Source of the DNA: Brachynemurus nebulosus
Lineage: Eukaryota > Arthropoda > Insecta > Neuroptera > Myrmeleontidae
Assembly (NCBI GenBank): GCA_035578155.1
Contig: JAPWDM010000008.1
Location: 18,978,842-19,042,841 of the forward strand
DNA: 64,000 nt
Direction: 5' to 3'
The position numbers were made by a program, and so were the translations under genes. Under the pieces are notes generated by a model. It was given only the letters and a program-made list of their open reading frames with translations. It had not been told where the DNA came from and ran no database searches. This document shows positions 36,000 through 49,249 of this stretch, piece after piece (the stretch's first letter is position 1; every line of letters starts with the position of its first letter).

Positions 36000-36136
36000 G
36001 ACTTCAAAAACAGGCTAAGTGTCAAAAAAAAAATTGAGTTAGGCCCGAAAAAGAAATCTAAGTGCCATTGCCAATAATCTAGACACCATGGTAAAATTTC
36101 ATTTTTTTTTTTTTGTCACAGCCTGTTTTTGAAGTC
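36000..36136. mobile_element. 137-bp MITE with GACTTCAAAAACAGGCT ends
   Basis: GACTTCAAAAACAGGCT at the left is exactly complemented by AGCCTGTTTTTGAAGTC at the right. Just inside, GTGTCAAAAA pairs with TTTTTGTCAC imperfectly. No target duplication is clear. Confidence 0.7.
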
Positions 36137-37930
36137 TTAAATTATATTGTGTAGTCCGTTAAGAATAATTTATCAATTAATTTCAGCATATCCAAACATC
36201 AACAAATAAGAAAAAAAAACGTTAGGTGTTGATCGTGTTGTGTATTTGAATAAAGTAAGACAACATAATTGGATTCACCCATAATTGTTTCTTAAAAATA
36301 CTATACCCCATTTCAAATACAATTGATCATGAATAATATTTAAAGAATTAAATAATTATTTTACCCGAAACAAATGAATCTTCTATTCTTTACTAAAAGC
36401 AAACTGCAAATTTAAAATTTACGTAAGTGCAACAATGAGAAAGATAAGGCTTTATTCTTTAAATTTATAAGTGATAAATCATTGGTTAAATTTAAGTGAA
36501 ATGGACCATATAGAATAATTATCGTAGTAGACCTGTTTTACTTATATGGTAATTACAAAAAAAATATTTCTTTACGGAAAAAGTTATTGTTTTTCCAAAT
36601 TGTAAGGAAGTTGCTTATAACATAAAGGGTATGTTATAGAATTTCTACTAGTATTGTTCCTACTAGTAAAGGATAGAACATACGCAACATATAAAACTAA
36701 AGGTGGACGAACATAAGAGTTTTTTTATTATAAATTATCAAAATTATCAACTAAATATTGAATTTCTAATTAAGCAATCTGCAGAAAGTGTGTTAAAATT
36801 TATAATATTTAACTAATTACAAATAAGAGTATCATTTCGAAGTCTAACACTCTCTTCCTGAGTTAATCCTACTACCTTCAGTCTCACCTGTTCTAGGTAT
36901 TAAACCCATCCACCCAGAAAAGTGCCTATTTTTATATGTTTGACTTTTGACACAGGTATAAAATAAAACTAGTAATTTCGTGTCAAATATCGTATAGCAA
37001 CACACTTGCGCCTATGGTGTATTTATACGTTGGAATGTATAATATGTTGAGTTCGGCATTAAAAATGTACTGAATACGGCACTTTATGTATATGAACGTA
37101 TGGTAAAGTTCGTGTATATTGAACCACATGTAGTACTTACATTACGTACGGCTTTGTACGTTGTATAACTCATACAAAAATAAATGTACCATATATGAGT
37201 AAAGAGCATACGGACGGCATTCATATGTAAACCTCAAAGCCAACTCTTTCCCATTTTAAAATAATTTTTCATAAAATTAGAGGTTAGTTAAAATTATATG
37301 CCTTCTACACAGTTTGTGTTCTAGTAGCTCTTATGTTTTACATAGTACTGGGTGTTCCGCATGTTCAACCAACAGTATATATAGACATTTCCCACCAGTT
37401 TTAGACATCTTTATGTCGTATAAATCGACATATTAATCTGAAAAATTCTATCCTAAAAATCCACTAGAGGAGATTTTGAAGCAATATAGAATAAAAATAA
37501 GACGTAATACAGTTCAGTTACCCATATGCTTGTTTAAACACTGGCTAGCAAAAAAAAAACCGTCCTAGAAAATATTTTAGCTAATGTAATTACATCATTG
37601 TCCTAAGAATATCGAACTAATATGTTAAAATTCTCTGCGATTTCCTGTACATTAGGCATATTATTTATCTAGTTATTATTGAAATACTAATTTCAATCAT
37701 TTATTTGATTGTACTAAATCGAAACTAACTTTACTCAGCTAGTAATTTGCTCCGTTCATCGATATATGTACCTAGGTCAAATTATTTTTAAAAAAATTAT
37801 TTCGAAATTCTGTTCGTAAAATCAGCTCCTTATGCTCCTTTATTTCGCTCGTCAGAGGACTCTTAAGAAGCCATATTTGTAGATCTAACATTCCCACCTT
37901 GAGACGTTTCCATCTCTACATATCCAGAGA
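36137..37930. other. Unannotated AT-rich stretch
   Basis: Nothing recognisable; no frame of interest. Confidence 0.45.
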
Positions 37931-38030
37931 TACCAGTAGGTATAGGTCAAATTAACTAAAAGAGGTATGACATCATTAAGAAATGAAAGAAAATTGGACA
38001 AACCTACAATCTAAAGTTATTTTTGTTACT
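37931..38030 (+). repeat. Dispersed repeat family B, copy 3
   Basis: ATAGGTCAAATTAACTAAAA followed by GnnnTGACATCATTAA and AATGAAAnAAAATT, as in the other copies. The 3' part is poorly conserved. Confidence 0.6.
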
Positions 38031-38989
38031 TTAATACAATAATAATGAAAAGAAAAAGAAGGATAAAACTAAGTAGTAAATTTGATCTATATAAATATGT
38101 TACATTTAATTTCTTTGAAAGTTTTTAAACTTTGTGTACAATAATAACCCACAGTTTTGCTCTTAATATTATAATCATTCATTAAACTTTGAGTAGTTAT
38201 AAATCAAGAACGAAATCAAATTTTAAAATTTGTGTTTCGTCATGGTACTCTATGGGACCGTGCCAAATTTATAGACATCTTACCTGTCGAAACCTGTTAA
38301 GTGATTTTGGGTGGACACTCTTCATAAAATTACCCGGAGCTATTATTTACGTATATTAAAAACAAAGAATATTACGACTATTATTAAAGCAATACAGTCA
38401 TTTCAAACTGTCTTTGACCTTTATCCACGGATATACTCAAGTTAAAAACTTACGACCATGTTTTAATATTTCCTATCCCATTTTTGTATTTTTATCTCTT
38501 ATAACTATACCATATGTTTAAAAAATAACGGCTGGTGTTCTTCCAACTGTACCTAATTCAAAGTTGAGTGATGTGTTTTCTTAAGAAATTATTTCTTACT
38601 AGAAATTATACGCTAGTTACTTTTAAATAGATATATTATTATTCTTATTAATTTTTTTCAGTGATACTTGTCACAGAGCAGAAATGTAATATGTACATTA
38701 ACTGATTTAAATTTGAACGAAAATAAGACAGAATATCGGAATAAAAAGTTATCTCTTGGTAACATTTTAAATATTGTTTTATTATGAGTACCGTGAAATC
38801 TCAATTATAATACGAATAAATAAATATATAAAATAAATTTATGAAAACATTAGATTGGTCAACATCAGTTTTGGAATCTCAGCATCAGAAAGGTTGCCAA
38901 TCGTATGTAATCAATAGATATGATTCATTATTTTAATAAAAAGAAACAAATAGTTACTTACGTAATACTGGTGAAAGAGAATAATAAAC
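38031..38989. other. Unannotated AT-rich stretch
   Basis: Nothing recognisable. Confidence 0.45.
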
Positions 38990-38997
38990 CATAGAAG

Positions 38998-39313
38998 CAG
39001 AGGCGTAGCGACGGGGGTGCAAGGGGGTCTATCATGCACCGGGCGCCACTCGTAAGGGGGCGCCAAATGTGCGCCAAAGAGGGGTGTCAAATGTGCCCCA
39101 AAGGGTGGCAGGTCTTTGGGGGCGCCAAAAAAATGAGGTATGTGAGGTTTTTTTTGCTCGTCACTTATTTTATGGGAGGAAAAAGGCAATATTTTTTCTA
39201 CAGGGGCGCTATTTTTTGACTCTGCCTCGGGTGCTACTTAGGCTAGGTCCGGCTCTGAGGGGCGCTAATAAAGTGTCGTGCCCCGGGCGCCGGTTATGTT
39301 CACTACGCCACTG
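38998..39313. mobile_element. 316-bp hAT MITE with perfect 8-bp target duplication
   Basis: Ends CAGAGGCGTAGCGA and (reversed) CAGTGGCGTAGTGA are flanked on both sides by CATAGAAG (38990-38997 and 39314-39321), an exact 8-bp duplication. This establishes a hAT insertion and suggests it is young. The interior is GC-rich (GGGGGCGCCAAA, GGGGCGCTA) and shares TTTTTTTTGCTCGTCACTT with the insert at 52694-52885. Overlapping frames on both strands are artefacts of the lower stop density in this GC-rich insert. Confidence 0.95.
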
Positions 39314-39321
39314 CATAGAAG

Positions 39322-40267
39322 ATGGTAACATAGCTCGCTGGTTGATATTATAAATAATTATGTGTATTTTATGTTCTTCTGTGACGGTTTCCATTGTTTT
39401 GCAAAATATAAGTGAAACAATACAAGTTTCAAATTATTATTTATGGACAAAATAAAAAAAATTATTAATTCAGTATCAGTATAAAAACAAGCATTAATTT
39501 TTATTTTAAATTTATCCAGTTCATATTAATATTAATTTTAATATTAATATTAATATTAACATTTAATATTAATTTTTAATAACTAAATTCAAATCATAAC
39601 CTTAAAATATTTGTGAAGCGCCCTTAGCAAAATAAGTTACTTTTGTCAAGTGTCGTTTCCAAACGTCTATTTCTTGGTACGGTATAGTACTTTTTTTTAC
39701 TATTTTTAAAAAAATATATTGAGCTCTTAAATTTATCTAAGAAGGAATAAGTTTTATTATGCCATGAAACTTGAATATTAAAAGAACTAATTTTTGTCTA
39801 AATAATAAAAAGGTTAATGAATATATCGTTAATCTTTTGCTTACAATACAAGAAGGATACATTATTATTTATATGAATTTTATAAACAAGTAAACAAGAA
39901 AGAAAACATTGTAATTCATTGTGAACATTATTCTCTTAAATCTATGGTTGCAAAGGTATATTCATTGTTTGAATATTCAAAACATGAAATAAAATTCCAA
40001 CACTTGAAAAATAAAATATTTTATTTTTACATTTACATTAACAATTGTTTAATTAATGTCGTCATGACTGTAGTATTTAAAATGAATGCAACTGTTACAG
40101 ATGTACCTATATGTCTTTTGACAAGGATAATACTGTCTCTGAATTTGTATAGTGAAATTTAAGCGATTCTACAAATGCGTTTAAAAATTGATATTATTCC
40201 TCTAACATTCTTCTACTGAATGTGTACCTCTTTCTCTCTGAATCTCTCTGAAGTGGCGAAAGGTATG
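39322..40267. other. AT-rich stretch with a TTAATA-type microsatellite
   Basis: 39527-39575 is an imperfect array of ATTAAT/TAATAT units. No gene recognised. Confidence 0.5.
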
Positions 40268-40645
40268 GGAGATTTCACACTATACGGTGGCAATAAAATG
40301 CCGTTGCCGTGTCCTGCAACAACGGCCTAATATCTCTGGACTTGAAAGTTGCCGTACGGGCACTTTCATATTAGGCGGCCTCTAGTCGTACAGCAGTAAT
40401 TTTATATTGTTGAATTGCGTGTTAGTTATCGATTTCGATAAAATGGATGAAATTGATCCTGAATGTTATAGCCAGAATTTTAACAGATTTTATGCAATTT
40501 GGAAATTGTCAGTTTTGACGCTTCAACATTTCATTAAGTTTACTATGTAATACGTCAAAGGAGATAGTAAATGGAAATAGTCGAAAAACTTATTTTTATC
40601 ATTTCACAAGACTTTAAAAAGTGTGTAAAATAATCCTGCATCCAC
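40268..40645. mobile_element. Diverged, end-less copy of the CCGTACGG Harbinger-like family
   Basis: Colinear with about 34917-35320: TTTCACACTATACGG, AAAATGCCGTTGCCGTG, TGGACTTnnnnGTTGCCGTACGG, then AATGGATGAAATTGATCCTGA and TTTGGAAATTGT, then GTCGAAAAACTTATTTT. The outer TIRs are missing or too eroded to see. From 40443 the frame ATGGATGAAATTGATCCTG stays open for over 30 codons but I recognise no domain. Confidence 0.75.
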
Positions 40646-40798
40646 ATTAAGGCGGCCAACTGTTCCAAATTCTGCGGGACAGTCCCGGGAAAGGAGTTGC
40701 TGTCCCACATTGAATTTTTTGTTAAAATAGTCTTGGAATGAGTCAAATGCGTCCCAAAAGTTCCGCATTCAGTAGAAATAATAAAAAAATTTAATTAA

Positions 40799-41125
40799 CA
40801 AGTAAAGGTCTCGAGGCCGAACCTATCAATTTTGATGAAATTTGAATATGTTGCAGAACAGTGTTTCTCAATCTTTCTTCAATTACGGCCCGATAAATTC
40901 TCGGATAATTTTATGTGAATCATATTTATAATTAAATAATTATAAATTAGATAATTATACTTAATTTGAAATGTGTTTTCCCTGCCACTTCATCTACCAT
41001 GTAATTCAGCTACATATTGCCACTTGCATAAGCATTAGATAAAGATTTAATCATGAATCACTTCCGTCATTAGTTGAAGTAATATTTGATTGTGTCGTTT
41101 TCCGACCACTTCGTCTACAATGTAA
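40799..41125. repeat. Fragment of repeat family A plus a hAT-like end and satellite-like units
   Basis: 40799-40861 repeats the first 60 bases of family A copy 3 (GTAAAGGnCCGAGGCCG). It is followed by CAGTGTTTCTCAATC, the same hAT-like end as at 52027 (CAGTGTTTCTCAACC). 40960-41125 contains one to two units of the roughly 165-bp repeat of 52264-53000, in reverse orientation (CCGACCACTTCGTCTACAAT). The layout is consistent with a truncated hAT-type insertion into a family A copy. Confidence 0.6.
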
Positions 41126-41128
41126 CTC

Positions 41129-41735
41129 ACAAGTAAAGGGCCCGAGGCCGGACCTATCGATTTTGATGAAACTTAGATATGTTTTAGAACACTAAAAAAT
41201 AAGCGACACGTATTTTTTTTATCGGCGGAAAAACGGTTTGAAGGGGTGAAATAGCCCTCCAAAAATTGGGGTAAAAATCTAATTTTTTATATATTTCGAG
41301 AACGGTAAGAGATAGAGCAAAAGTTTAAATTGACGGTATTGCTCTTTTTTAAACGATATTGCAAAACGGTATTGCTCTATTGGTATGCAATTCGTTCAAA
41401 TTGTGTCAAGAGGGGTGGCTGGGGGTTAAGATTTAGGTGTTAATTTTGCAAAAAGGGGATGAAAATTAAACAATATAAAAATTCTGTTTACAGATTTGAA
41501 ATCTACGTCAGTCTAATTGACCTGTTTTTGCTCAATGTCCTAATTTTAAGTCTAGGGGTAGTTAACTAGGGGGTGACTGTGTCGAATAGTCGTACTACTT
41601 GGGTAGTTCAAGAAGTTCTTCTTCATGGAAAATAGTTTAAGACATTTAGAATAACGTAGAAATGAAATTTTCGATTTCAAAATGCAGTTTGAGCAACATT
41701 GGAGAGGGGGTGAGTCACCCTCTTAAACAACACAC
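41129..41735 (+). repeat. Dispersed repeat family A, copy 3
   Basis: Direct-orientation match to 20643-21180 through all conserved blocks. It begins AAGTAAAGGGCCCGAGGCCG and ends near GGGGGTGAGTCACCCTCTT, a short palindrome (GGTGAGTCACC) also recognisable at the far end of copy 1 (14180-14200). No coding frame. Confidence 0.78.
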
Positions 41736-41902
41736 TAGTTAACATACACTCAATTTTAATATTAACACACTGACAGTGGGTTATAATGTCACAATAAGTG
41801 GTTCTGAAGTTGGACTGTCGTGGTGTTGTGGTGTCGTGGCGTCTCGCATTAGAGAGAGGTTGTGTTTGATTGATTACTAAATTGGAATGGCACTCGAACA
41901 AG

Positions 41903-41974
41903 TGATCGGTGGCCTAGTTGGTAAGGCGCTTGGCTAGTAACCAAGAGATCCGGGTTCGAGTCCCAGCCGATCCA
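41903..41974 (+). tRNA. tRNA-Thr(AGU)-like sequence, probably the head of a SINE
   Basis: It folds as a cloverleaf: acceptor TGATCGG/CCGATCC (first pair mismatched), D arm GCCT-AGTTGGTA-AGGC, anticodon arm CTTGG-CTAGTAA-CCAAG with anticodon AGT at 41936-41938, and T arm CCGGG-TTCGAGT-CCCAG with one mismatch. A- and B-box sequences (TGGCCTAGTTGG, GGTTCGAGTCC) look functional for Pol III. However, the same tRNA-like block with the same downstream 38 bases recurs at 29714, so it is most likely a SINE promoter head rather than a working tRNA gene. Confidence 0.45.
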
Positions 41975-42160
41975 GTTTGGTAATTTTTCAAACACTATGT
42001 CAATTTTAATTAACATAATGAATTGGCCATTTTGCCAAAGTACATCGAGTGTTCAAGTATCAGCCAAAGCTGGACATTGAGTGAACATATGAATATTGGT
42101 GTATGTTTAAATACGGATAAAAATCCGCCATACACTAATAATGTTTCACAGGCACTCGAT
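41903..42160 (+). mobile_element. tRNA-Thr-derived SINE, copy 2
   Basis: The tRNA-like head (41903-41974) is followed by CCAGTTTGGTAATTTTTCAA, CACTATGTCAATTTTAATT and a body containing the hairpin TTGGCCATTTTGCCAA. The shared head-plus-tail with 29714-29822 defines the transposed unit. The 3' limit is approximate; I see no clean poly(A) tail or target duplication. Confidence 0.7.
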
Positions 42161-44819
42161 AACATTTTAAATTAAAAAGTATAAAACTTGTTTAAAATCA
42201 ATCCTTTAATTTTAGACTGAAACATTTAAATATTCATGAGTATAAACAAACAAAAATTATGTTTATAAATTTATAGAATTATGCGAAGTTAAACGAAGTC
42301 GAGTTTTTTTGAATCTCGTATTATTTAAAATTCACACTACTAGTGGGATAAGGGAAAAATTTTTAATTAATCATATTGAAGAATATCAAATTGTTATAAA
42401 TAGAAAAAATGTAAACAGGTTCATGTCACTTTAAATTATTAAAAAATGGGGTTGGAATCATGGTACCTTCTTTTTCCTTCTGAACAATATTTAAATATTA
42501 AAAAGTAAGAAATACTCAGTTTCTAAGATGAACTTTTACAAAGTAGATTTATCAAGAGTAGAATAGTTACAAAATTTAATTATGTTTATTGGTTTCTTTT
42601 TTTACAGTAGGTATTCACTCATGACTTGCTCTATACAGTCGACACTAACCGGTAGTTTATGGCATATCGCAACATTACGCACAGTAAACAATAATAAACA
42701 ACAATAACTTGCTACAAAAGTACAGAATCATGGTAGTAAATAACTAGTATTAAATAATAAATAAATTTTCAACATTGCAGTTTTACAGTCTGAAAAATAA
42801 TATGAAGTTAAACATTGAGCTTGTAGTTTATCGAATTGGAACAAAAGAGTCTTTGCTTTGTTAAATAAACACCATATAATCTATAATTCTCTGTGAATGT
42901 GTGATCGTATTAATGACACAATTAATATATTTTGGCTTTTAGTTCGTATTAATTAATTTTGAAAAATTATTTATTAGTGACAATTTAACTCATGTGTAGT
43001 CCCATAGAATACTAGGTATACTTTTTTCACTTTTACCGTGGAAAAAGTTAAGACAGATTTTTACAGGGAAAAACATGGTACAAAACATTTCATTTGTCAT
43101 TTAATGGTAGGTAAACACGATAAAAACGAAACAAAAATTCGTATTGGTAAATTTAATTGATTTTAGAACCATAGTAACAATGTATTAAAAAATAATAATA
43201 TAAATTATACTAATTTATTTTATTCGTTAAATTGTCTGACCGTATTACACTTGAATTTTATATTTTTTCTGAATAATTTTCTGTTTTTTATAACTCAAAT
43301 TTCTTACCTAAAAGCAGTTTAACTCGAAGAACTGTCAATCCAGAGAGGGCTCCTGCCATAGTTATTAGATATACAAATGGTTAAGTAAATGCTATTAGAC
43401 TAATGTATTTACATTTTGGTCTGCAAAATTTTTGCAATCAGATATCGGTTGTTAAGGATACGAAAACTACCGTACTTTGTTAATAAAAATTGTTGTGTTT
43501 TTCTGATATTTGTTCGTAATATTTTCCGTGTATTTGAGTGAATTATTAATTAAATACTTTCATACTTTTTTTTGAAAGTATTTTTCGTTAACTGAAGTAA
43601 ATATTTTACTTAATTTTTTCATAAAACTGTGGCTTAATTCCTACCACCTGCCAATGAAAAAATAACTACCTGCCAATGAAAAAATAAAATTGTCAAATTT
43701 TTTATTTTTTTTTTTTTTTTTTGATTGATTTAGTATTAAAAAAATAAAAATGACGATAAAAGTTTATGCACAGATTTAATTTTCATTAAAAAATATTAAA
43801 ATCTCAATTTTTTGTTTATAGGAAATTTAGGTTATGTTAATATGATTTCATTATTCCTCTTAGAAATTAGATTATTCGGTAATAAATAAATATGATAATT
43901 AAATAAAATTGTTTGTTTTTCTTTCTAGCATTTCCCTTTGCCCAAATTAAAAAAAAAGAAAGGAAAATGAGTTATTTACTTACTAAACGCAATGCTTAGT
44001 ATATTAAATTTTAATACTTTTTAACGGAAATTAAACGTGTGCCTCAATTTTTATCTACTTTTTACTTGTTTTACTTTCAAATCAATTAAGAAAAACAGAA
44101 AAAAACTACAAAATTTCGTTGGCACTTAATCTGGGAAATTGCCAAAACTATTTTTTTTTTATTTCTTTCGCCCTTATTATTGTTTATACATAAATATTGT
44201 ACGGAGACAAACTCAAATATTTTTTTTACATCGTTTAAAAATTACATTTTAAGAGTCAGCAAAACATAACAGTAGCTGAAGACCAAGGTATTTTACTATC
44301 GCAGTATTATTGAAAGGAATTCTCAAAAACGTAGCTGTTGAGGATATAGAAAAAGTATATTTATTTAAAGAGATTATAGACACTTTAAGATTAATGATCC
44401 TCTCAATAAATTTTATGTTACTATTTTTTAACCTTATTTTAATAAATGAGTATAAATAAAAATGAATTAAAATAATAGTTCAAATTACAAGAACATAAAT
44501 ATTTATAAACCAAAAATATGGTTAGAACAAGAACTACTCAAATAATATGGATTCAAAATTCAAATCTTAAGCGAAAAAAATTTTTTTAACAAATCAATTG
44601 TAGTAAGTATCAAATATTTTCAAACAACAGTGGATGTTTCCTACCAAATTTACAAGTTTAGATATATATTTAATTTTTACTGAATACGGTCCTGGAATTG
44701 CAGACCACTGGGTATTTTAAAAATGCTGTGATTTACGCTTGGGCTCCTGCTACGCTGTTGCATTTTTGCTATATTGACAGCTTTCTCGTCAAATTGCTGG
44801 GCAACAAATTTTCGTTATA
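42161..44819. other. Long unannotated AT-rich stretch
   Basis: No gene or clear transposon. A 22-bp unit (CTACCTGCCAATGAAAAAAT) is duplicated head-to-tail at about 43643-43688. This is one of the longest repeat-poor blocks in the window and may be unique host DNA. Confidence 0.45.
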
Positions 44820-45384
44820 TCTAGTTAATAAATTTGTAACACTGACTGACTGACTGACTGACTAACAGACAACGCACAGCTTAAACCGTTGGGTTTAGAA
44901 GAACGAAATTTTGCACAGGAGTTCCCTCTATAACTTAAGTGACCACTAAGAAAGGATTTTTGAAAATTCGCCCCCTAAGTTAAATATGGAATGCAAATTT
45001 TTATGGAAATTCGTTATTTTTGAAGTTAGAAAAATATGTTACTATGACTATTAAAATAAATAATATCTTATTTACTGAATCTTTAACTTTGACTGACAGA
45101 CAACGTACAACCTAAACTGTTGGGTTTAGAAGGACGAAATTAAGCACAGGAGTTATGAAAATTGGCGTTTAGACTTCTATTTATAAATAAAAGTCAGTTG
45201 TTTCTGGAAAATTCTCTAAGGAGTTAAAACAGAAAATGAAAGTTCATATGGAAAGTTCGTTATTTTAAGGAGTTAGAAACGTAGATATTGATTTAGGCTT
45301 TTGAAAAACATTAAAAGTGAGCAGAAAGTGAGTACCTAGTAAAAAGATGTTATCGATGGCAAATCCCATCGGGCATACGGCTAG
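44820..45384 (+). mobile_element. Helitron-like element with both termini
   Basis: The 5' end is TCTAGTTAATAAATTTGTAA after a T in an A/T-rich target. The 3' end is CTAG (45381-45384) followed by T, preceded by a 6-bp-stem hairpin (CGATGG...CCATCG, 45354-45371) nine bases upstream. A TC start, 3' hairpin and CTRR-T end are the Helitron terminal features. Inside lie (CTGA)n at 44842-44863, CAACGCACAGC and GTTGGGTTTAGAAG, repeated in a second unit from about 45070, so the element is a dimer. Non-coding, hence non-autonomous. The host target dinucleotide is T/T rather than the canonical A/T, a small inconsistency. Confidence 0.72.
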
Positions 45385-45385
45385 T

Positions 45386-46585
45386 ATGAACATAAATTTA
45401 TTCGAAAAAGTATAAACGTCTTGTGCAATAACAAGTTAAAACAGTTGATATATCAAATATTCTTTAAAAAATATTTGCGCACACATCATAATTTATTATT
45501 CTCATAAAATTAAGAATATACCTATATGTACGTATGCACTGTCTGCATATAAATACCACAGGAAAGATAATATGTAAAAATAAAACTAACATAGATAACT
45601 AAGCATAATTATATTATAACACGTTACAACTAGCATGTTTTATAAATATGTTCTTTATGGTTATAACTACATCGCAATTTCTCAGTATTTTGTTCTTCAG
45701 TTTGTTTTATTAAATTTAATGTAACAACGTTTGTAAGTTTTTCACATGTAAAAACAGTGGTGGTCGTATAACAGTCTTGTGTTTACATGAAAATAAACAG
45801 GTGTATCAACAAGCGTTCATAAATCATTATTCACTGTCTTTTTTTGTGGGAAATATTGTGTTTTGTTGTGGAAATTATTTTAACGACGTATTTACACGAA
45901 AAACATGAAGAAGTAATAAATTTATTAAACGCAATTTGCATGAAATTGATATAAGATGTGTTGAATGGCTTATCGAAATCCAACATCAAAACGCAGTTTA
46001 AATATGCCTTATAGTGTCTATAATTTTATAGTTGTAGTGCCGAGTGGAAAAAGTTTTGGAAGATAACTCTTAATTAAGAACAATTCAGAAACCTTTTCTT
46101 GAATTATAAGTCAAATATAGGCTGGCCCATGGAAGAGATATATAATTTTTTAAGTTACCTATTAGAGGCCTGTTGTATCCACATCACTTTATAGTGACGA
46201 CTGTGTTCGAAAGGGTGTAGGAAAATCTTGAATTTTCACTTAATTTTGGAGGAAATCGATATTTTTATTTCCAGTTGGTATAATTTTATTGGTAGTTTTA
46301 GTAATTTTCATAAGGATTATAACACTTTTACTTGAAAAAATTCGATGCTACTGTTTTTGACGTACTTTCCTTACCTATTACCTACTCCGTCAATTTGCAA
46401 GATGTATTTTTAAAAGTTATTCACAGGTAACAAGAACATATTTTGTCATAACCTAGTTAAAAAATAAAATTATTTAAAAATACCCTCAGTTCCTTAGTTT
46501 ATAGTCACTGGTTTTGAACTAAGTAACTATAACAATATCTAGTTAGATATACCGCAAAAGGGATTATCTTGTTCCTACGGGGGTT
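45386..46585. other. Unannotated AT-rich stretch
   Basis: Nothing recognisable. Confidence 0.45.
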
Positions 46586-47698
<1,113 letters not shown>

Positions 47699-49096
47699 AA
47701 AAAAACGCCGTGAGGAGCGGGGCTCCATCACGGAAGTCGAATTTTTCCCTTCATCTTCGATATTGAATGTCTACAAGCGAAATGTGGTTGAAAGTCTACA
47801 AGCGATTTGTCATTTTGGTGGTCTCAAAACTGATGATCCGTGTCCGGCTGATCGGGGCTTTAAAAAAAGGTTTTAAGTTTTTAAGGGCTGAACCTCAGTA
47901 GATTTCAATTTTGTGCCGATAGCAGTTAGCAGGAAAAAAGCCAACAAAATTCGTACGAGGGCATTCTACCCGTGCTTATCCGCCAATTGGCTTTGTGTTT
48001 TATTTTTAAATATTTAAAAAGGACCTTAAATAATAAACTGCAGGGCCTTTATGGAGATATTTTTTCTTTCCAAAAAAATCCAAAATTCCTACTTTATAAA
48101 TAAACAGTGACTTTAATAACATTTTTAAATTACTTAGTATTGTATTTTTTCTAAAGAAAGTTTTTTTTTTTAATTTTTAAAATATCTATCCACCTACTTG
48201 TATTAGAATAAAAATGGGAAGAAGGGGGGAAGTAATGTGGAATTCCTAGAAGGCACTAGCTGGATACTAATTCAATATACGTGCAAAATTTCAGCCCTCT
48301 AGTTTTCCTTAGAGAGTCTCTAGACGTGTTAGAAAAAAGCAAAAAAATCAAGGAAATATTGGCGTAAAAATCGTGGGGGTAAGGGTTAAAAGTTGAAACC
48401 TACAAAACGCAGTGGCTGGCTATTAGCTTAACCTATACACAAAATTTCAGCCCTCTAGGTTTATTTGGGGAAATTTTGACCCGAACGAAACTGTTAAAAA
48501 CAAGAAAAATCATGTTGTTTTATGTATAAAAATGGTGGTGGTAATCATAAAAAGTTGAAACACCCAAAAGACCCCCCTTGATACTAACTCAATCCGAATA
48601 CAAAATTTCAGCACTCTAAGTTTATTTGGGTGACCTGTGCGAGTGGTACAAACTTCGAAAACGTCAAAAAAGCATGAAATTGTAGCTTAAAAATGGTGGG
48701 GGTGGGAGTAAAATATTAAAACCTCCAAAAAGCAGACCCTAGGTACGAACTCCATCAACATATCAAATTTCAACCCTCTAAGTTAATTCTTGGGGACTGT
48801 GGTCGTGTTAGATCCAGCCAAAATCATTTTTCCCCCTCCACTCCCTCCAAATCATCCTAGGAAGTTGAATTTTGGATATGTTGTATGTAATTGACCGAAA
48901 CATTATTTAAAACTGGTTTGGAAAAGTTTTATTGTTTTGTTGCCCCCCGCCATCCCCTTAAATGTTGGATGGCAGGGATAAAATTTGTCCAAAATTTGAC
49001 CCCACTATGATAGTATGAGGTGCTTCGGAAATGAGCCCCACGTACTTCAGTTCTTAATTTCCATAGGGGGGCCCTACACATGTCAAAAGGTGACGG

Positions 49097-49248
<152 letters not shown>

Positions 49249-49249
49249 C

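Noticed and set aside
38911..39394. Four overlapping frames on both strands near 39 kb
   Set aside because: They fall across a GC-rich hAT MITE; low stop density, not coding.
41903..41974. Functional tRNA-Thr gene
   Set aside because: Cloverleaf is good, but a second copy shares downstream flank, the first acceptor pair is mismatched and the T stem has a mismatch; SINE head is the better reading. Still listed at reduced confidence.
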